From positions 3,662,501 to 3,726,500 of the forward strand of contig NZ_CP017659.1 in assembly GCF_015326965.1 (NCBI RefSeq): a stretch of DNA of 64,000 nucleotides, written 5' to 3'. Within the stretch, counting starts at the first letter, position 1. Each line of letters begins with the position of its first letter. This stretch comes from Paenibacillus sp. JZ16. Its GTDB lineage: Bacteria > Bacillota > Bacilli > Paenibacillales > Paenibacillaceae. The position numbers and the translations under genes are program-made. A model generated the notes under the pieces. That model was not told the DNA's origin. It ran no database searches and saw only the letters and a program-made list of their open reading frames with translations. Shown here one piece after another: positions 38,738-48,034 of this stretch.

Positions 38738-40189
38738 TCACGGTTTATAAGCGATCAAAGAATAATCCTGTTCCATACTAATTTTATAAAGCACTTCGTC
38801 GATATCACGATGATTCACATAATCTGGATCATTCCGTTTATGTAAACGGTGTATTTCGGTATTGATAAACCCTTTCTGTTGGGCAATAAACTCTATGGTG
38901 TCGGGTACAAGTGGCTTCTGATGGGTTGGATCATAAAAGAAACTATATGACCCAACCATAATATTCTCTGGATTTGGAGTTTCAAATATAATCATCCCGC
39001 CCGGCTTAAGTATTCGCATACATTCTTCTAATACTTTTATAGTTATGTTTAGGGGAATATGCTCAATTATATGGAATCCGGTAATAACTCCCGCCGACTC
39101 AGCATTCTGTTTAAATAGATATGATAATATATCCATATACTCCACTTTAATCCCCAATTCCGTACAATAATTCACCATATCTTCATTAAGGTCAGTGCCC
39201 TCGGCAGCATACCCTTTTTCTTTAAGAAGTTCTAGCCATTCTCCACGTCCACAGCCGAGGTCTAATAACTTACAATTCGACATTTTTTTAAAAACTTTGT
39301 CTACATGGGGAATATAATATTCTTGGCGCATCTTAATGTTTGAACGCGTCCCCCTATATCTATCTTCAAATGCTAGATACATAGAATCAAAAAGACTATT
39401 ATCATTATCGACATAATTTTCCCACAACACTTTGGTTCTATTATCTAATACCTGACTCTTCAATGTTGTCTCCTTGTTATGTGATTCTATATTCGTTACC
39501 TTTGATTCTACATTCGCCACCATCGATTCTAAAATCTCGACTTTGGATTGGAGCCTATGTATCTCCAACCTATATTGATCAATAATGTTGTTTTGTTTTG
39601 ATAGTAAACTCTCAACTGCCTCAACATTATTATCATTTATTTTATCACGTATAGTGAATCTGGCATTTGTATAGGCTTCAATTTGCTGAAGGTGTTTAAC
39701 GATCCGAGGGAGTTTAATCATTGAAGCAATGACTTTCAAACCGTACCCAAAAAACGGTAAGTTTGTTATCCTGCTGTATGCGTACTTTTTTTTCAAACCA
39801 ATAATTTGCACATTAAATCTTTGTGCCTCTTTTGATTTCTTCAGACGGCCAAGTATTTGAACTTTAGATAAAGTACCGTTACGCAACAAAGCCAGAAAAT
39901 TGTTAAACCCTTGACTATCGGGATTTCTCCTTAGCAAGGCATGATAACAAACCCGGATAAATTCCTCATCATCATATTGTAAGAGTTCCTCAAGAAAATA
40001 AATCTCCTTTATCGGAAGTTTGATATCTTCTCGTAGACGAGACAATTCCATTCTCTGTTCATTGACTATTCCCTTTCCAACCTCGGTGATTTCTTTAATA
40101 TCAATATTTTCGAGAGACGGTAACTCCAAAAAGTGATTGATACTATTTATAATATCTTGTGAACGCAGCGGCCGCATTTTCTTATCCAC
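38738..40189 (-). CDS. DUF4214 - coiled coil - SAM methyltransferase
   Basis: A 483-aa protein. Residues about 65-125 are a DUF4214 domain (FIRVCYHALLRRNPDSQGF), then a coiled coil near 195-250, then a class I methyltransferase (LLDLGCGRGEWLELLKEKGY, GTDLNEDM, ITGFHIIEHI, LKPGGMIIFETPNPENI). Known parallel: WbdD in E. coli O9a and related proteins combine a methyltransferase with a coiled coil, cap the glycan end and set its length, and the Wzt carbohydrate-binding domain then recognises the cap. Here Wzt with such a domain is two genes upstream. A chain-capping role is inference. The gene is 17 bases from the triple GT4 gene. Confidence 0.82.
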   Translation of the reverse strand: MDKKMRPLRSQDIINSINHFLELPSLENIDIKEITEVGKGIVNEQRMELSRLREDIKLPIKEIYFLEELLQYDDEEFIRVCYHALLRRNPDSQGFNNFLALLRNGTLSKVQILGRLKKSKEAQRFNVQIIGLKKKYAYSRITNLPFFGYGLKVIASMIKLPRIVKHLQQIEAYTNARFTIRDKINDNNVEAVESLLSKQNNIIDQYRLEIHRLQSKVEILESMVANVESKVTNIESHNKETTLKSQVLDNRTKVLWENYVDNDNSLFDSMYLAFEDRYRGTRSNIKMRQEYYIPHVDKVFKKMSNCKLLDLGCGRGEWLELLKEKGYAAEGTDLNEDMVNYCTELGIKVEYMDILSYLFKQNAESAGVITGFHIIEHIPLNITIKVLEECMRILKPGGMIIFETPNPENIMVGSYSFFYDPTHQKPLVPDTIEFIAQQKGFINTEIHRLHKRNDPDYVNHRDIDEVLYKISMEQDYSLIAYKP

Positions 40190-40200
40190 ATTTATACCTC

Positions 40201-41319
40201 CTATAATCCCTTATATACCTCGTAAGTTTTCGAAGCAGTACTTTCCCATGAAAACTTTGCAGCCTGCTTTAAGCCTTTGGCAATTAAATCACTTCGAATT
40301 TCTTCGTCCTGTATTACTCTTGCAATTTCTAAGGCAATCTCATTAACATCATAAGGGTCCGTTTGAATGCCCGCTTGTTCTACAACCTCAGGTAAAGAAG
40401 AGCAATTCGACGTTATGACTGGAATACCTGACTGCATTGCCTCTAGCACTGGAAGGCCAAAGCCTTCATAGATAGATATATATATAAATAGCGAAGCCAG
40501 ATTGTATATCTTTGGGAGATCGTTTTCTTTTATATATCCAGGAAAAAGAACATAATTTTCTAATTTCAGTTGTGTGACTGTATGAAGTACTTCATCATAA
40601 CCAAGCCCTTTCCCACCAATCAAAACAAGTTTATGTTCAATTTGATATTTGTTCCTTGCTTCCGCATAAGCCTTTATCATATTTATTACATTTTTCCTCA
40701 TTTCAATAGTCCCGACAAACAAAATAAACTTAGATGGCAAACCATATACACCTCTAATATACTCTACATTCTCAGGTTTCCTTAAACAGTAATTAGGGGA
40801 TGCAGCTAAATGGATGCACACAATTTTAGATTCCTTGACCCCAAAATATTGTTGAAGATCCTTTCCGGTACTGAATGAATCAACAATAATTAGATCACTT
40901 TCATTTGCAGCATACTTTGACCACTCTGTATGATGGTCTACAATAGATTTTGGTACAAATTCAGGGTGTTTTATAAAGGAAAGATCGTGAATAGTAACTA
41001 CCTTCTTTGCTCTTCGTGTAGGTAGCAGAACATAATTAGTTCCATGAAAAACATCAAACCTTCCAATAAATGTTTCGATTTGGAAGGTATTGTATAGTAA
41101 TTTATTGTTGGATTTAGTACGATATAAATCATATGGAAAAGGAGCTTTTCTTAATGTGTAGTTATCCACATCTATACTTTTCGAAAATCCAATACCATTA
41201 CATAATAACTCCAAATTCAGTTCATTAAATCTACTTAGATTGTTATATAAATTTTCAACATAATATCCAATCCCGGTCTTTCTTCCTAGCAATGGCATAC
41301 CGTCCATAATAATTCTCAT
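40201..41319 (-). CDS. GT4 glycosyltransferase
   Basis: A 372-aa GT-B retaining enzyme (IIMDGMPLLGRKTGIGYYVENL, FVGTIEMRKNVINMIKAY, EGFGLPVLEAMQSGIPVITSN with the two motif Glu). It resembles mannosyl- or rhamnosyltransferases of O-antigen clusters; donor likely a GDP-sugar. The ATG at 41319 (MRIIMDG) follows AAGGGA by about 7 bases; an upstream TTG at 41340 overlaps the wzt stop and is less likely. Lies 11 bases before the methyltransferase gene. Confidence 0.88.
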   Translation of the reverse strand: MRIIMDGMPLLGRKTGIGYYVENLYNNLSRFNELNLELLCNGIGFSKSIDVDNYTLRKAPFPYDLYRTKSNNKLLYNTFQIETFIGRFDVFHGTNYVLLPTRRAKKVVTIHDLSFIKHPEFVPKSIVDHHTEWSKYAANESDLIIVDSFSTGKDLQQYFGVKESKIVCIHLAASPNYCLRKPENVEYIRGVYGLPSKFILFVGTIEMRKNVINMIKAYAEARNKYQIEHKLVLIGGKGLGYDEVLHTVTQLKLENYVLFPGYIKENDLPKIYNLASLFIYISIYEGFGLPVLEAMQSGIPVITSNCSSLPEVVEQAGIQTDPYDVNEIALEIARVIQDEEIRSDLIAKGLKQAAKFSWESTASKTYEVYKGL

Positions 41320-41332
41320 TCTCGTTTCCCTT

Positions 41333-42586
41333 CTACTCAATCAACCATTGGTGCGGTATTTTAGCAATGCCTATATCTAACACTGATGAGGACACATGTA
41401 TTGAGACAGCTCTAGAATAATAGTCATAGGCTGTACCGTCTATTTGATGAAATGCAAAGTCAAGCATATATTTACCAGCTACCAAGGGGAGTTGATCAAA
41501 TTGACAAATTATAGTTCCTTTGGACTTAAATTTCCCATTAAAATCATCAATTCGAGTGTTAGATCCATAGCAGTTTATACCATCAATAGTAGTTAACATA
41601 AAACCAAAAACAATATCTTCAACAATTTCATGCATAGCATAGTCAACTTTGATTAATACACGGTCACCACTTTTAAATGAATAACTTTCTTCATTATTGT
41701 GATTGAATATATTAATACCATTAATTCGAACTTTACCATTTCCCCATCTACTAGATGTTCCACTCAATACGTGCCCCTTAGGACTTTCCTGCACTAAATT
41801 TGAATTAACAAGAGATTTATTATCTCGTAGTTGCTGATTGTTATGCTTATCCCCCTCTTCCCCTTCTAGATAGTCTAAATATTCTCGAATAACCTCTTTA
41901 GCCGGTCCTATTTTATAAACTTCACCATACTTCAACCAGATTACCTCATCACACATATTCTCAAGAGTAGTATTATCGTGCGATACAATTACTATTGTTT
42001 TATTTTGCTTTTTCAACTCTTTAAGACGATTTATACATTTTCTTTGAAACGCTGTATCTCCGACAGAAAGAATCTCATCAATTAATAAGATATCTGGATT
42101 TACAGTTATTGCTACAGAAAAAGCCAACCTCATATACATACCTGAAGAATAGCTACGTAAAGGATTGTCGATAAAGTCTTCAAGTTCAGAAAACATAATG
42201 ATATCATCAACCATCTTATCTATCTCTCGTTTAGTAAATCCTAGAATTGATGCATTCATATAAATATTTTCTCTTCCAGTAAAGTCCGGGTGGAATCCTG
42301 CACCTAATTCTAACAAACTTGACACTTTCCCATTTACCTCAATACTACCTTTAGTAGGATACATAATTTTCGTCATCATTTTTAGAAGAGTACTCTTGCC
42401 AGATCCATTACGTCCAATAATACCTACAGTTTTCCCCGCATCAATTTGACAATTCACATTTTTTAACGCCCAGTACTCTTCTTTTGAGGATGTTTTTCGA
42501 ATAATTATTTTTTCTTTTAAAGTAGTTCTCTTGTTTTTATTTAAAATGAAGACTTTTGAAAGATTCTTGACTTTAATAGAGACCAT
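41333..42586 (-). CDS. wzt: Wzt-type ABC transporter ATPase with sugar-binding tail
   Basis: A 417-aa ATPase of the polysaccharide/teichoic acid exporter family. Residues 1-235 are the nucleotide-binding domain: Walker A GRNGSGKST, signature YSSGMYMRLAFSV, Walker B ILLIDE. After a linker, residues about 285-415 form a Wzt C-terminal-like beta-sandwich (SSRWGNGKVRI, SGDRVLIKVDY, FGFMLTTIDGINCYGSNT, LVAGKYMLDFAF). In E. coli O8/O9a this domain binds the capped non-reducing end of the finished glycan before export. Works with the Wzm permease encoded 21 bases upstream. Confidence 0.92.
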   Translation of the reverse strand: MVSIKVKNLSKVFILNKNKRTTLKEKIIIRKTSSKEEYWALKNVNCQIDAGKTVGIIGRNGSGKSTLLKMMTKIMYPTKGSIEVNGKVSSLLELGAGFHPDFTGRENIYMNASILGFTKREIDKMVDDIIMFSELEDFIDNPLRSYSSGMYMRLAFSVAITVNPDILLIDEILSVGDTAFQRKCINRLKELKKQNKTIVIVSHDNTTLENMCDEVIWLKYGEVYKIGPAKEVIREYLDYLEGEEGDKHNNQQLRDNKSLVNSNLVQESPKGHVLSGTSSRWGNGKVRINGINIFNHNNEESYSFKSGDRVLIKVDYAMHEIVEDIVFGFMLTTIDGINCYGSNTRIDDFNGKFKSKGTIICQFDQLPLVAGKYMLDFAFHQIDGTAYDYYSRAVSIHVSSSVLDIGIAKIPHQWLIE

Positions 42587-42607
42587 TTCATCACACCCTA
42601 ATATGCG

Positions 42608-43384
42608 TTATATTTCCTCAGCAAATTTACGTTGTAAAATATGATATATAAACCAACCTCCAATTAATATAAGGATAGAGACAAGAGCATAGAGTCCAAG
42701 CTTATCCATTTGTGGGAGGACACCGTAAAAAAATATATCTCGATAAGCCTCAATAATGTAAGACAATGGGTTTAATTTAAACAAATATTGAAACTTTTCA
42801 GGAATATAATCCAAGCTAAAAATAATCGGCGTTAAGTAAAAAAGGAATTGCAGTAAGAATGAAAGGATATGTTCTAAATCTCTAAAGAAAATATTTATAG
42901 AAGCAACTACAAATGAGAGACCGAGAGTGATAAATGCATGTATAATTAGTACAATTGGGAATAGAAGTATAGCATGGCTGATTTTCACTCCAAATATTAA
43001 TAAAGCCGGAATCAATATAACTAACCCAAACAAGTAGTTAATAACTCCCCCGATAACTACCGATATAGGTAAAATCTCCCTAGGGAAATATATTTTTTTA
43101 ACTAAGCTATTGTTTCTCAATACAACTGCTGCACTACTCTGAAGAGAAGTAGAGAAAAATATCCACGGTAATATTGCTACAAAAAGAAACATAGGATAAT
43201 TATCAATATTCATTCTCATTATAGACGAAAATACTAGTGAATAAATAACAAGCATCAATAATGGATTAATAAATGTCCATAGAAAACCAAGAACTGATCC
43301 TTTATATCTTGTTCTTAAATCAGTAAGTACCATGCTCTTAAGCATTTGCCTATAACGATAAACCTCTTGCAAGCGATAAAACAT
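42608..43384 (-). CDS. wzm: Wzm-type ABC exporter permease
   Basis: A 258-aa ABC-2 type permease with six membrane segments (LTDLRTRYKGSVLGFLWTFINPLLMLVIYSLVFS, here read in pieces; PREILPISVVIGG; FFRDLEHILSFLLQ; NPLSYIIEAYRDIFF). It flips a completed polyprenyl-diphosphate-linked glycan across the membrane together with Wzt. It opens the second block of the cluster, preceded by about 200 AT-rich bases with an 18-bp palindrome. Confidence 0.92.
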   Translation of the reverse strand: MFYRLQEVYRYRQMLKSMVLTDLRTRYKGSVLGFLWTFINPLLMLVIYSLVFSSIMRMNIDNYPMFLFVAILPWIFFSTSLQSSAAVVLRNNSLVKKIYFPREILPISVVIGGVINYLFGLVILIPALLIFGVKISHAILLFPIVLIIHAFITLGLSFVVASINIFFRDLEHILSFLLQFLFYLTPIIFSLDYIPEKFQYLFKLNPLSYIIEAYRDIFFYGVLPQMDKLGLYALVSILILIGGWFIYHILQRKFAEEI

Positions 43385-43453
43385 AGCAAACTCACCTTAT
43401 CCTTCATTCTGCTTAAAAATAATTAATAACAATAAAGCGATTTTGCACTTTTA

Positions 43454-43471
43454 TTTCACTTTAAAGTGAAA
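43454..43471. repeat. 18-bp palindrome upstream of wzm
   Basis: TTTCACTTTAAAGTGAAA is perfectly self-complementary and lies 70 bases before the wzm start and 115 after the rmd stop. It may be an operator or a weak terminator. Confidence 0.45.
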
Positions 43472-43585
43472 ATCATCTCTATATAAATATATATTTTAAA
43501 CCAACAATCTATAAACAAAAAACATCCTAAATTTTGTTATTATAAACTTATCTCATAAAAATAATTAAATTTGAGACAACAATTC

Positions 43586-44533
43586 TCATTCAACGATTTG
43601 TATTTTCCCGCGCCAAAAGTTCAAAACTTCAAGCAGGGTTCTGTCTATTGGAATTTCTTGTTTCCAATCAATAATATTTTTAATTTTTCTGTTTGAACCT
43701 ACATACAGAGGAATATCGACATCTCTTAACAAGCTTTGATCAGTTATAACTTCTATTCTTAATTTTGATAAACTTACTAAAGTACTAAGTATAGTAGATA
43801 TCTCGATAGGTTCTCCAGAGCATATATTATAAACTTCTCCCGATACCCCCTCCATTATTATTTGTCCATACGCCCTAACGATATCTCTAACATCAAGGAA
43901 ATCCCTTTTCGCAGACAGATTACCAACTTTTATAACAGGATCTATTAAGCCTAACTCTATCTTAGCAATTTGATAGGAGAAGTCAGAAGCAACAAATCCC
44001 AATTTCTGCCCTGGCCCGATATGATTAAATGGCCTTACATGAACAATATGTAGACCAAGTGATGAATAAAATTTAGCCAGCATATACTGAGTAACCTTTG
44101 AAATTCCATAAGGATTTGTAGGATTAAGAGAGTCTGTTTCCGAAATTGGGATGTTCTCCTTAGATACAATCCCATATTCCTCTGAAGATCCAATAGAAAG
44201 AATTTTTACTGTATCGGATATTTCGGATTGTTTGATGGCGTCATAAAATAATGCAGTATTGGTAACGTTAGCATCCAAAGTCCTGGACACTTGTACCCAG
44301 GACTTTGCCACCGAACTTTGAGCTGCTAAATGGAAGATTAGATCAGGTTTTATAGTATTCAGCAATTGAACAATGGCTTCCTCTTGATTAAAATCAAGCT
44401 GAACCCTGTTTAAATGATCTTGCTCGTGATTAACACTTCGGCTGGTCCCCCAAACTTCAATCTGCTGGGAGAGCAGGTAATCTTCCAAATGCCTACCTAC
44501 AAAACCGTTAACGCCTGTAATCAAGGCTTTCAT
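43586..44533 (-). CDS. rmd: GDP-4-keto-6-deoxy-D-mannose reductase
   Basis: A 315-aa extended SDR protein: NAD(P)-binding GVNGFVGRHLEDYL, FHLAAQSSVAKSW, SIGSSEEYG, catalytic NPYGISKVTQY, VRPFNHIGPGQ. The RPFNHIGPGQ motif is characteristic of Rmd, which reduces the Gmd product to GDP-D-rhamnose. It directly follows gmd (24 bases), so the pair should make GDP-D-rhamnose. Confidence 0.88.
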   Translation of the reverse strand: MKALITGVNGFVGRHLEDYLLSQQIEVWGTSRSVNHEQDHLNRVQLDFNQEEAIVQLLNTIKPDLIFHLAAQSSVAKSWVQVSRTLDANVTNTALFYDAIKQSEISDTVKILSIGSSEEYGIVSKENIPISETDSLNPTNPYGISKVTQYMLAKFYSSLGLHIVHVRPFNHIGPGQKLGFVASDFSYQIAKIELGLIDPVIKVGNLSAKRDFLDVRDIVRAYGQIIMEGVSGEVYNICSGEPIEISTILSTLVSLSKLRIEVITDQSLLRDVDIPLYVGSNRKIKNIIDWKQEIPIDRTLLEVLNFWRGKIQIVE

Positions 44534-44557
44534 AGCTTAACCACCTTTAGTTGAGGC

Positions 44558-45520
<963 letters not shown>

Positions 45521-45569
45521 TTAATAATTCTCCTTTTTAAGTTCATTTAGTAATATATTCCAATTTAGT

Positions 45570-46646
45570 TTAGAGATACTGTTCCCTTTTTTGGTTTCTT
45601 AGTTCCTTTAGTAGCAACTTGACCTCCTGAGCTTTATCCTTTGTGCATATAAGAGTTACATCTTCTGTATCTACTATTATTAAGTCCTCAATTCCAAGCG
45701 TCGCAATTAACTTCCCATTGCTTTCAATAATGCATCGCTTAGTATCTAAATTCAGGATGTTACCTTTAATAACATTACCATCCTCATCAAGATCATTAAT
45801 ACGTTCAAGGGCTGTCCAGCTTCCGACATCATCCCAACCAAAAACACAAGGGATCATGTATATATTGCTAACCTTCTCCATAATCCCGTAATCAATAGAT
45901 TGATCTGGCATTTTAGAAAACTCGCTTTTGATAGTTTCATCACGCTCTGGAAAGTCAAAAGTAGCCTTCATGGTCTCTAGAACATCATGCATATCAGGCA
46001 TCAGTTCTTTAATATAATTCCGAATCACGCTAACTTTCCATACAAAAATGCCGCTATTCCAATAATAATTTCCAGACTTAAGATAAGATTGAGCTGTCTC
46101 AGTGTCAGGTTTCTCAACAAACTTACTAACTTTTATTATATCTAGATCATTTAATTGCGTGGATTCACCAGAACTTTCAATATAACCATATCCAGTTTCT
46201 GGGTAGGTAGGTTTAATACCTAGTGTAACAAGATTCGACCCCTCTTGAGCAACATCAACAGCAGTTTTGATAATTTTAATAAATCCTTCGTCATTCTCGA
46301 TAATATGGTCGGATGGAATAACAACCATGGTACTGTCAGGGAATTTTTCCTCAATGACGATCGAAGCTAACCCAACACACGGTGCTGTATTTCGCCCCAC
46401 TGGTTCAATAATGATATTGCTGTTTGGTAAATGCGGAATTTGTGCCTTTAAAAGTTCAGCGTATAACTCGTTGGTTACAATGAAAATTTGGCTGATATCT
46501 ACGAGTTTCTCTAATCTATGTATAGATTGCTGAATCATCGATTTATTACCTGATATATTTAAAAATTGCTTTGGCAAATTAGTCCGACTCTTTGGCCAAA
46601 ACCTTTCACCTTTTCCACCAGCCATAATTACACAGGTTATTGTCAT
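45570..46646 (-). CDS. manC: Mannose-1-phosphate guanylyltransferase
   Basis: A 358-aa nucleotidyltransferase (VIMAGGKGERFWPKSR, PKQFLNI, PVGRNTAPCVG, VIPSDHII, ETGYGYIE, FVEKPD, WNSGIFVWK, DVGSWTAL) that makes GDP-mannose for gmd and for mannosyltransferases. It is the short GMP form without the phosphomannose isomerase tail. Its ATG overlaps the stop of the upstream GT4 gene. Confidence 0.94.
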   Translation of the reverse strand: MTITCVIMAGGKGERFWPKSRTNLPKQFLNISGNKSMIQQSIHRLEKLVDISQIFIVTNELYAELLKAQIPHLPNSNIIIEPVGRNTAPCVGLASIVIEEKFPDSTMVVIPSDHIIENDEGFIKIIKTAVDVAQEGSNLVTLGIKPTYPETGYGYIESSGESTQLNDLDIIKVSKFVEKPDTETAQSYLKSGNYYWNSGIFVWKVSVIRNYIKELMPDMHDVLETMKATFDFPERDETIKSEFSKMPDQSIDYGIMEKVSNIYMIPCVFGWDDVGSWTALERINDLDEDGNVIKGNILNLDTKRCIIESNGKLIATLGIEDLIIVDTEDVTLICTKDKAQEVKLLLKELRNQKREQYL

Positions 46647-47989
46647 TTCGCTCCCCCAAATTTCCAGAAGTTAATATATTCAAGTCTCTTTTGTATTAAT
46701 GAGCCAATAGCTTTCGGAGAATAATATTCTTTGATAAAAGCCTCCCCTTTACTTGCAACCGAGTTATAGAAATCCGAGTTATTAACCAGGCGTTTCATAT
46801 AATCACTTGCATGATCAATGTCCGGATCCGCCCAATGTTGATAGGCTTTATATGGACCATGATCATTCCCGACGTTAATAAGGCTATATCTAACTAAACA
46901 CGAGTTAGTACTATTCATAAAGTCAATATTTGAAGACCAATTTGTCCCAATAACCGGCTTCCCGAGATACATGGCCTCTGCAAGCCCCAAGCCAAATCCT
47001 TCACTTCGATGCAGAGACACAAAGCAGTCTATAACTGAAAGCAAGGCATTTATATCATTTCGGCTAATTGTATCTTTAATCAAATAAATATTCTTATAAT
47101 CACTAGTAAGTTCCAAAAGTTCGTCCAGTTCAGCTTTACCGCTATTATATGAGTTTACTTTCAGTACCAATCCAACTGATCGATCGTCAGGCTCAAAGGC
47201 TGCTTTAAACGCTTTTATCACGGCCTTAGGGTTTTTACGTTCTTGATAACTCTTAACATCATACATAGATAAAAACAGGAAGACTCCATCGGGCAGACCA
47301 AAGAACTCCCTATTACGAGCTTCATTTATACCAACCTGAATGGAGTGCGGCATTTTCACCACAGGGACTGGGCTTTTCAAAGCTATTGAATCTGCCACAA
47401 ATGTAGAAGGAACCCAGATTTCATCAACAAGTTCAAAAGCCTCTAGCCATTCATCTGGAAAATCCGGTAACTCCCAATGCCAAAAACCGATATTATATCG
47501 ATTTTGGAACAAGGAATTTCCATATTGAGCGTAGACCTCCATCATTTGTTCGGCATTAACATGAAATAAGTTAATGTTGTATTTAGGTTCTCCAATTTCC
47601 TTCGACAACCATGTAAGGTCAGACATTCTAGCACTATTCGTGCCCTTGAAATTAATAATTCCAAAAGGGATACCCGCGGAATCCATACTATTAGCAGCTA
47701 TTCGACATGATTCTCCAATCCCCATCTCCGCACGTGAATAGCCCAGTAGATTAACACCCTTTTCCAGGTTATTGCCGTAACTTTGATCTTGACTCTTTTC
47801 TAGAGGATAAGCCTTCTTCAAAAGCGCCCTTTTCACTCTTTGCCTAAAGCCAGGAGATAACAAGCGAGTTATAAGGGGCTTTGTTAATACTGCTAACTTA
47901 TATGTAAATTGATATATTACTCTTTTAATATACAACACCACCGGATAACAAATATACGTAGAACAGGAATCTAGCCCCATTCCTCTCAT
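46643..47989 (-). CDS. GT4 glycosyltransferase, first gene of the AT-rich block
   Basis: Up to 448 aa. After a non-conserved N-terminus of about 75 residues comes GVNLLGYSRAEMGIGESCR, an acceptor-side motif of a GT4 subgroup, then FWHWELPDFPDEW, VPSTFVADSI, VKMPHSI, LSMYDVKSYQERKNP and SEGFGLGLAEAMYLGKPVI with the two motif Glu. Donor unknown. The start is uncertain: the ATG at 47989 overlaps a likely -10 (CATAAT), so a downstream start inside the first 20 codons is possible. It heads the GT4-manC-gmd-rmd unit. Confidence 0.8.
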   Translation of the reverse strand: MRGMGLDSCSTYICYPVVLYIKRVIYQFTYKLAVLTKPLITRLLSPGFRQRVKRALLKKAYPLEKSQDQSYGNNLEKGVNLLGYSRAEMGIGESCRIAANSMDSAGIPFGIINFKGTNSARMSDLTWLSKEIGEPKYNINLFHVNAEQMMEVYAQYGNSLFQNRYNIGFWHWELPDFPDEWLEAFELVDEIWVPSTFVADSIALKSPVPVVKMPHSIQVGINEARNREFFGLPDGVFLFLSMYDVKSYQERKNPKAVIKAFKAAFEPDDRSVGLVLKVNSYNSGKAELDELLELTSDYKNIYLIKDTISRNDINALLSVIDCFVSLHRSEGFGLGLAEAMYLGKPVIGTNWSSNIDFMNSTNSCLVRYSLINVGNDHGPYKAYQHWADPDIDHASDYMKRLVNNSDFYNSVASKGEAFIKEYYSPKAIGSLIQKRLEYINFWKFGGAK

Positions 47990-48025
47990 TATGCTAGAAT
48001 ATTGTCGTATCTACAAGAAAAGGAG
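47988..48025. promoter_or_regulatory. Overlapping divergent promoters
   Basis: Minus strand: TTGTAG, 17-base spacer, CATAAT for the glycosyltransferase unit. Plus strand: extended -10 TGCTAGAAT (47992-48000) for the O-antigen-ligase-like gene. The two promoters share the same bases, so they should compete or be co-regulated. Confidence 0.5.
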
Positions 48026-48034
48026 CTAATTACG

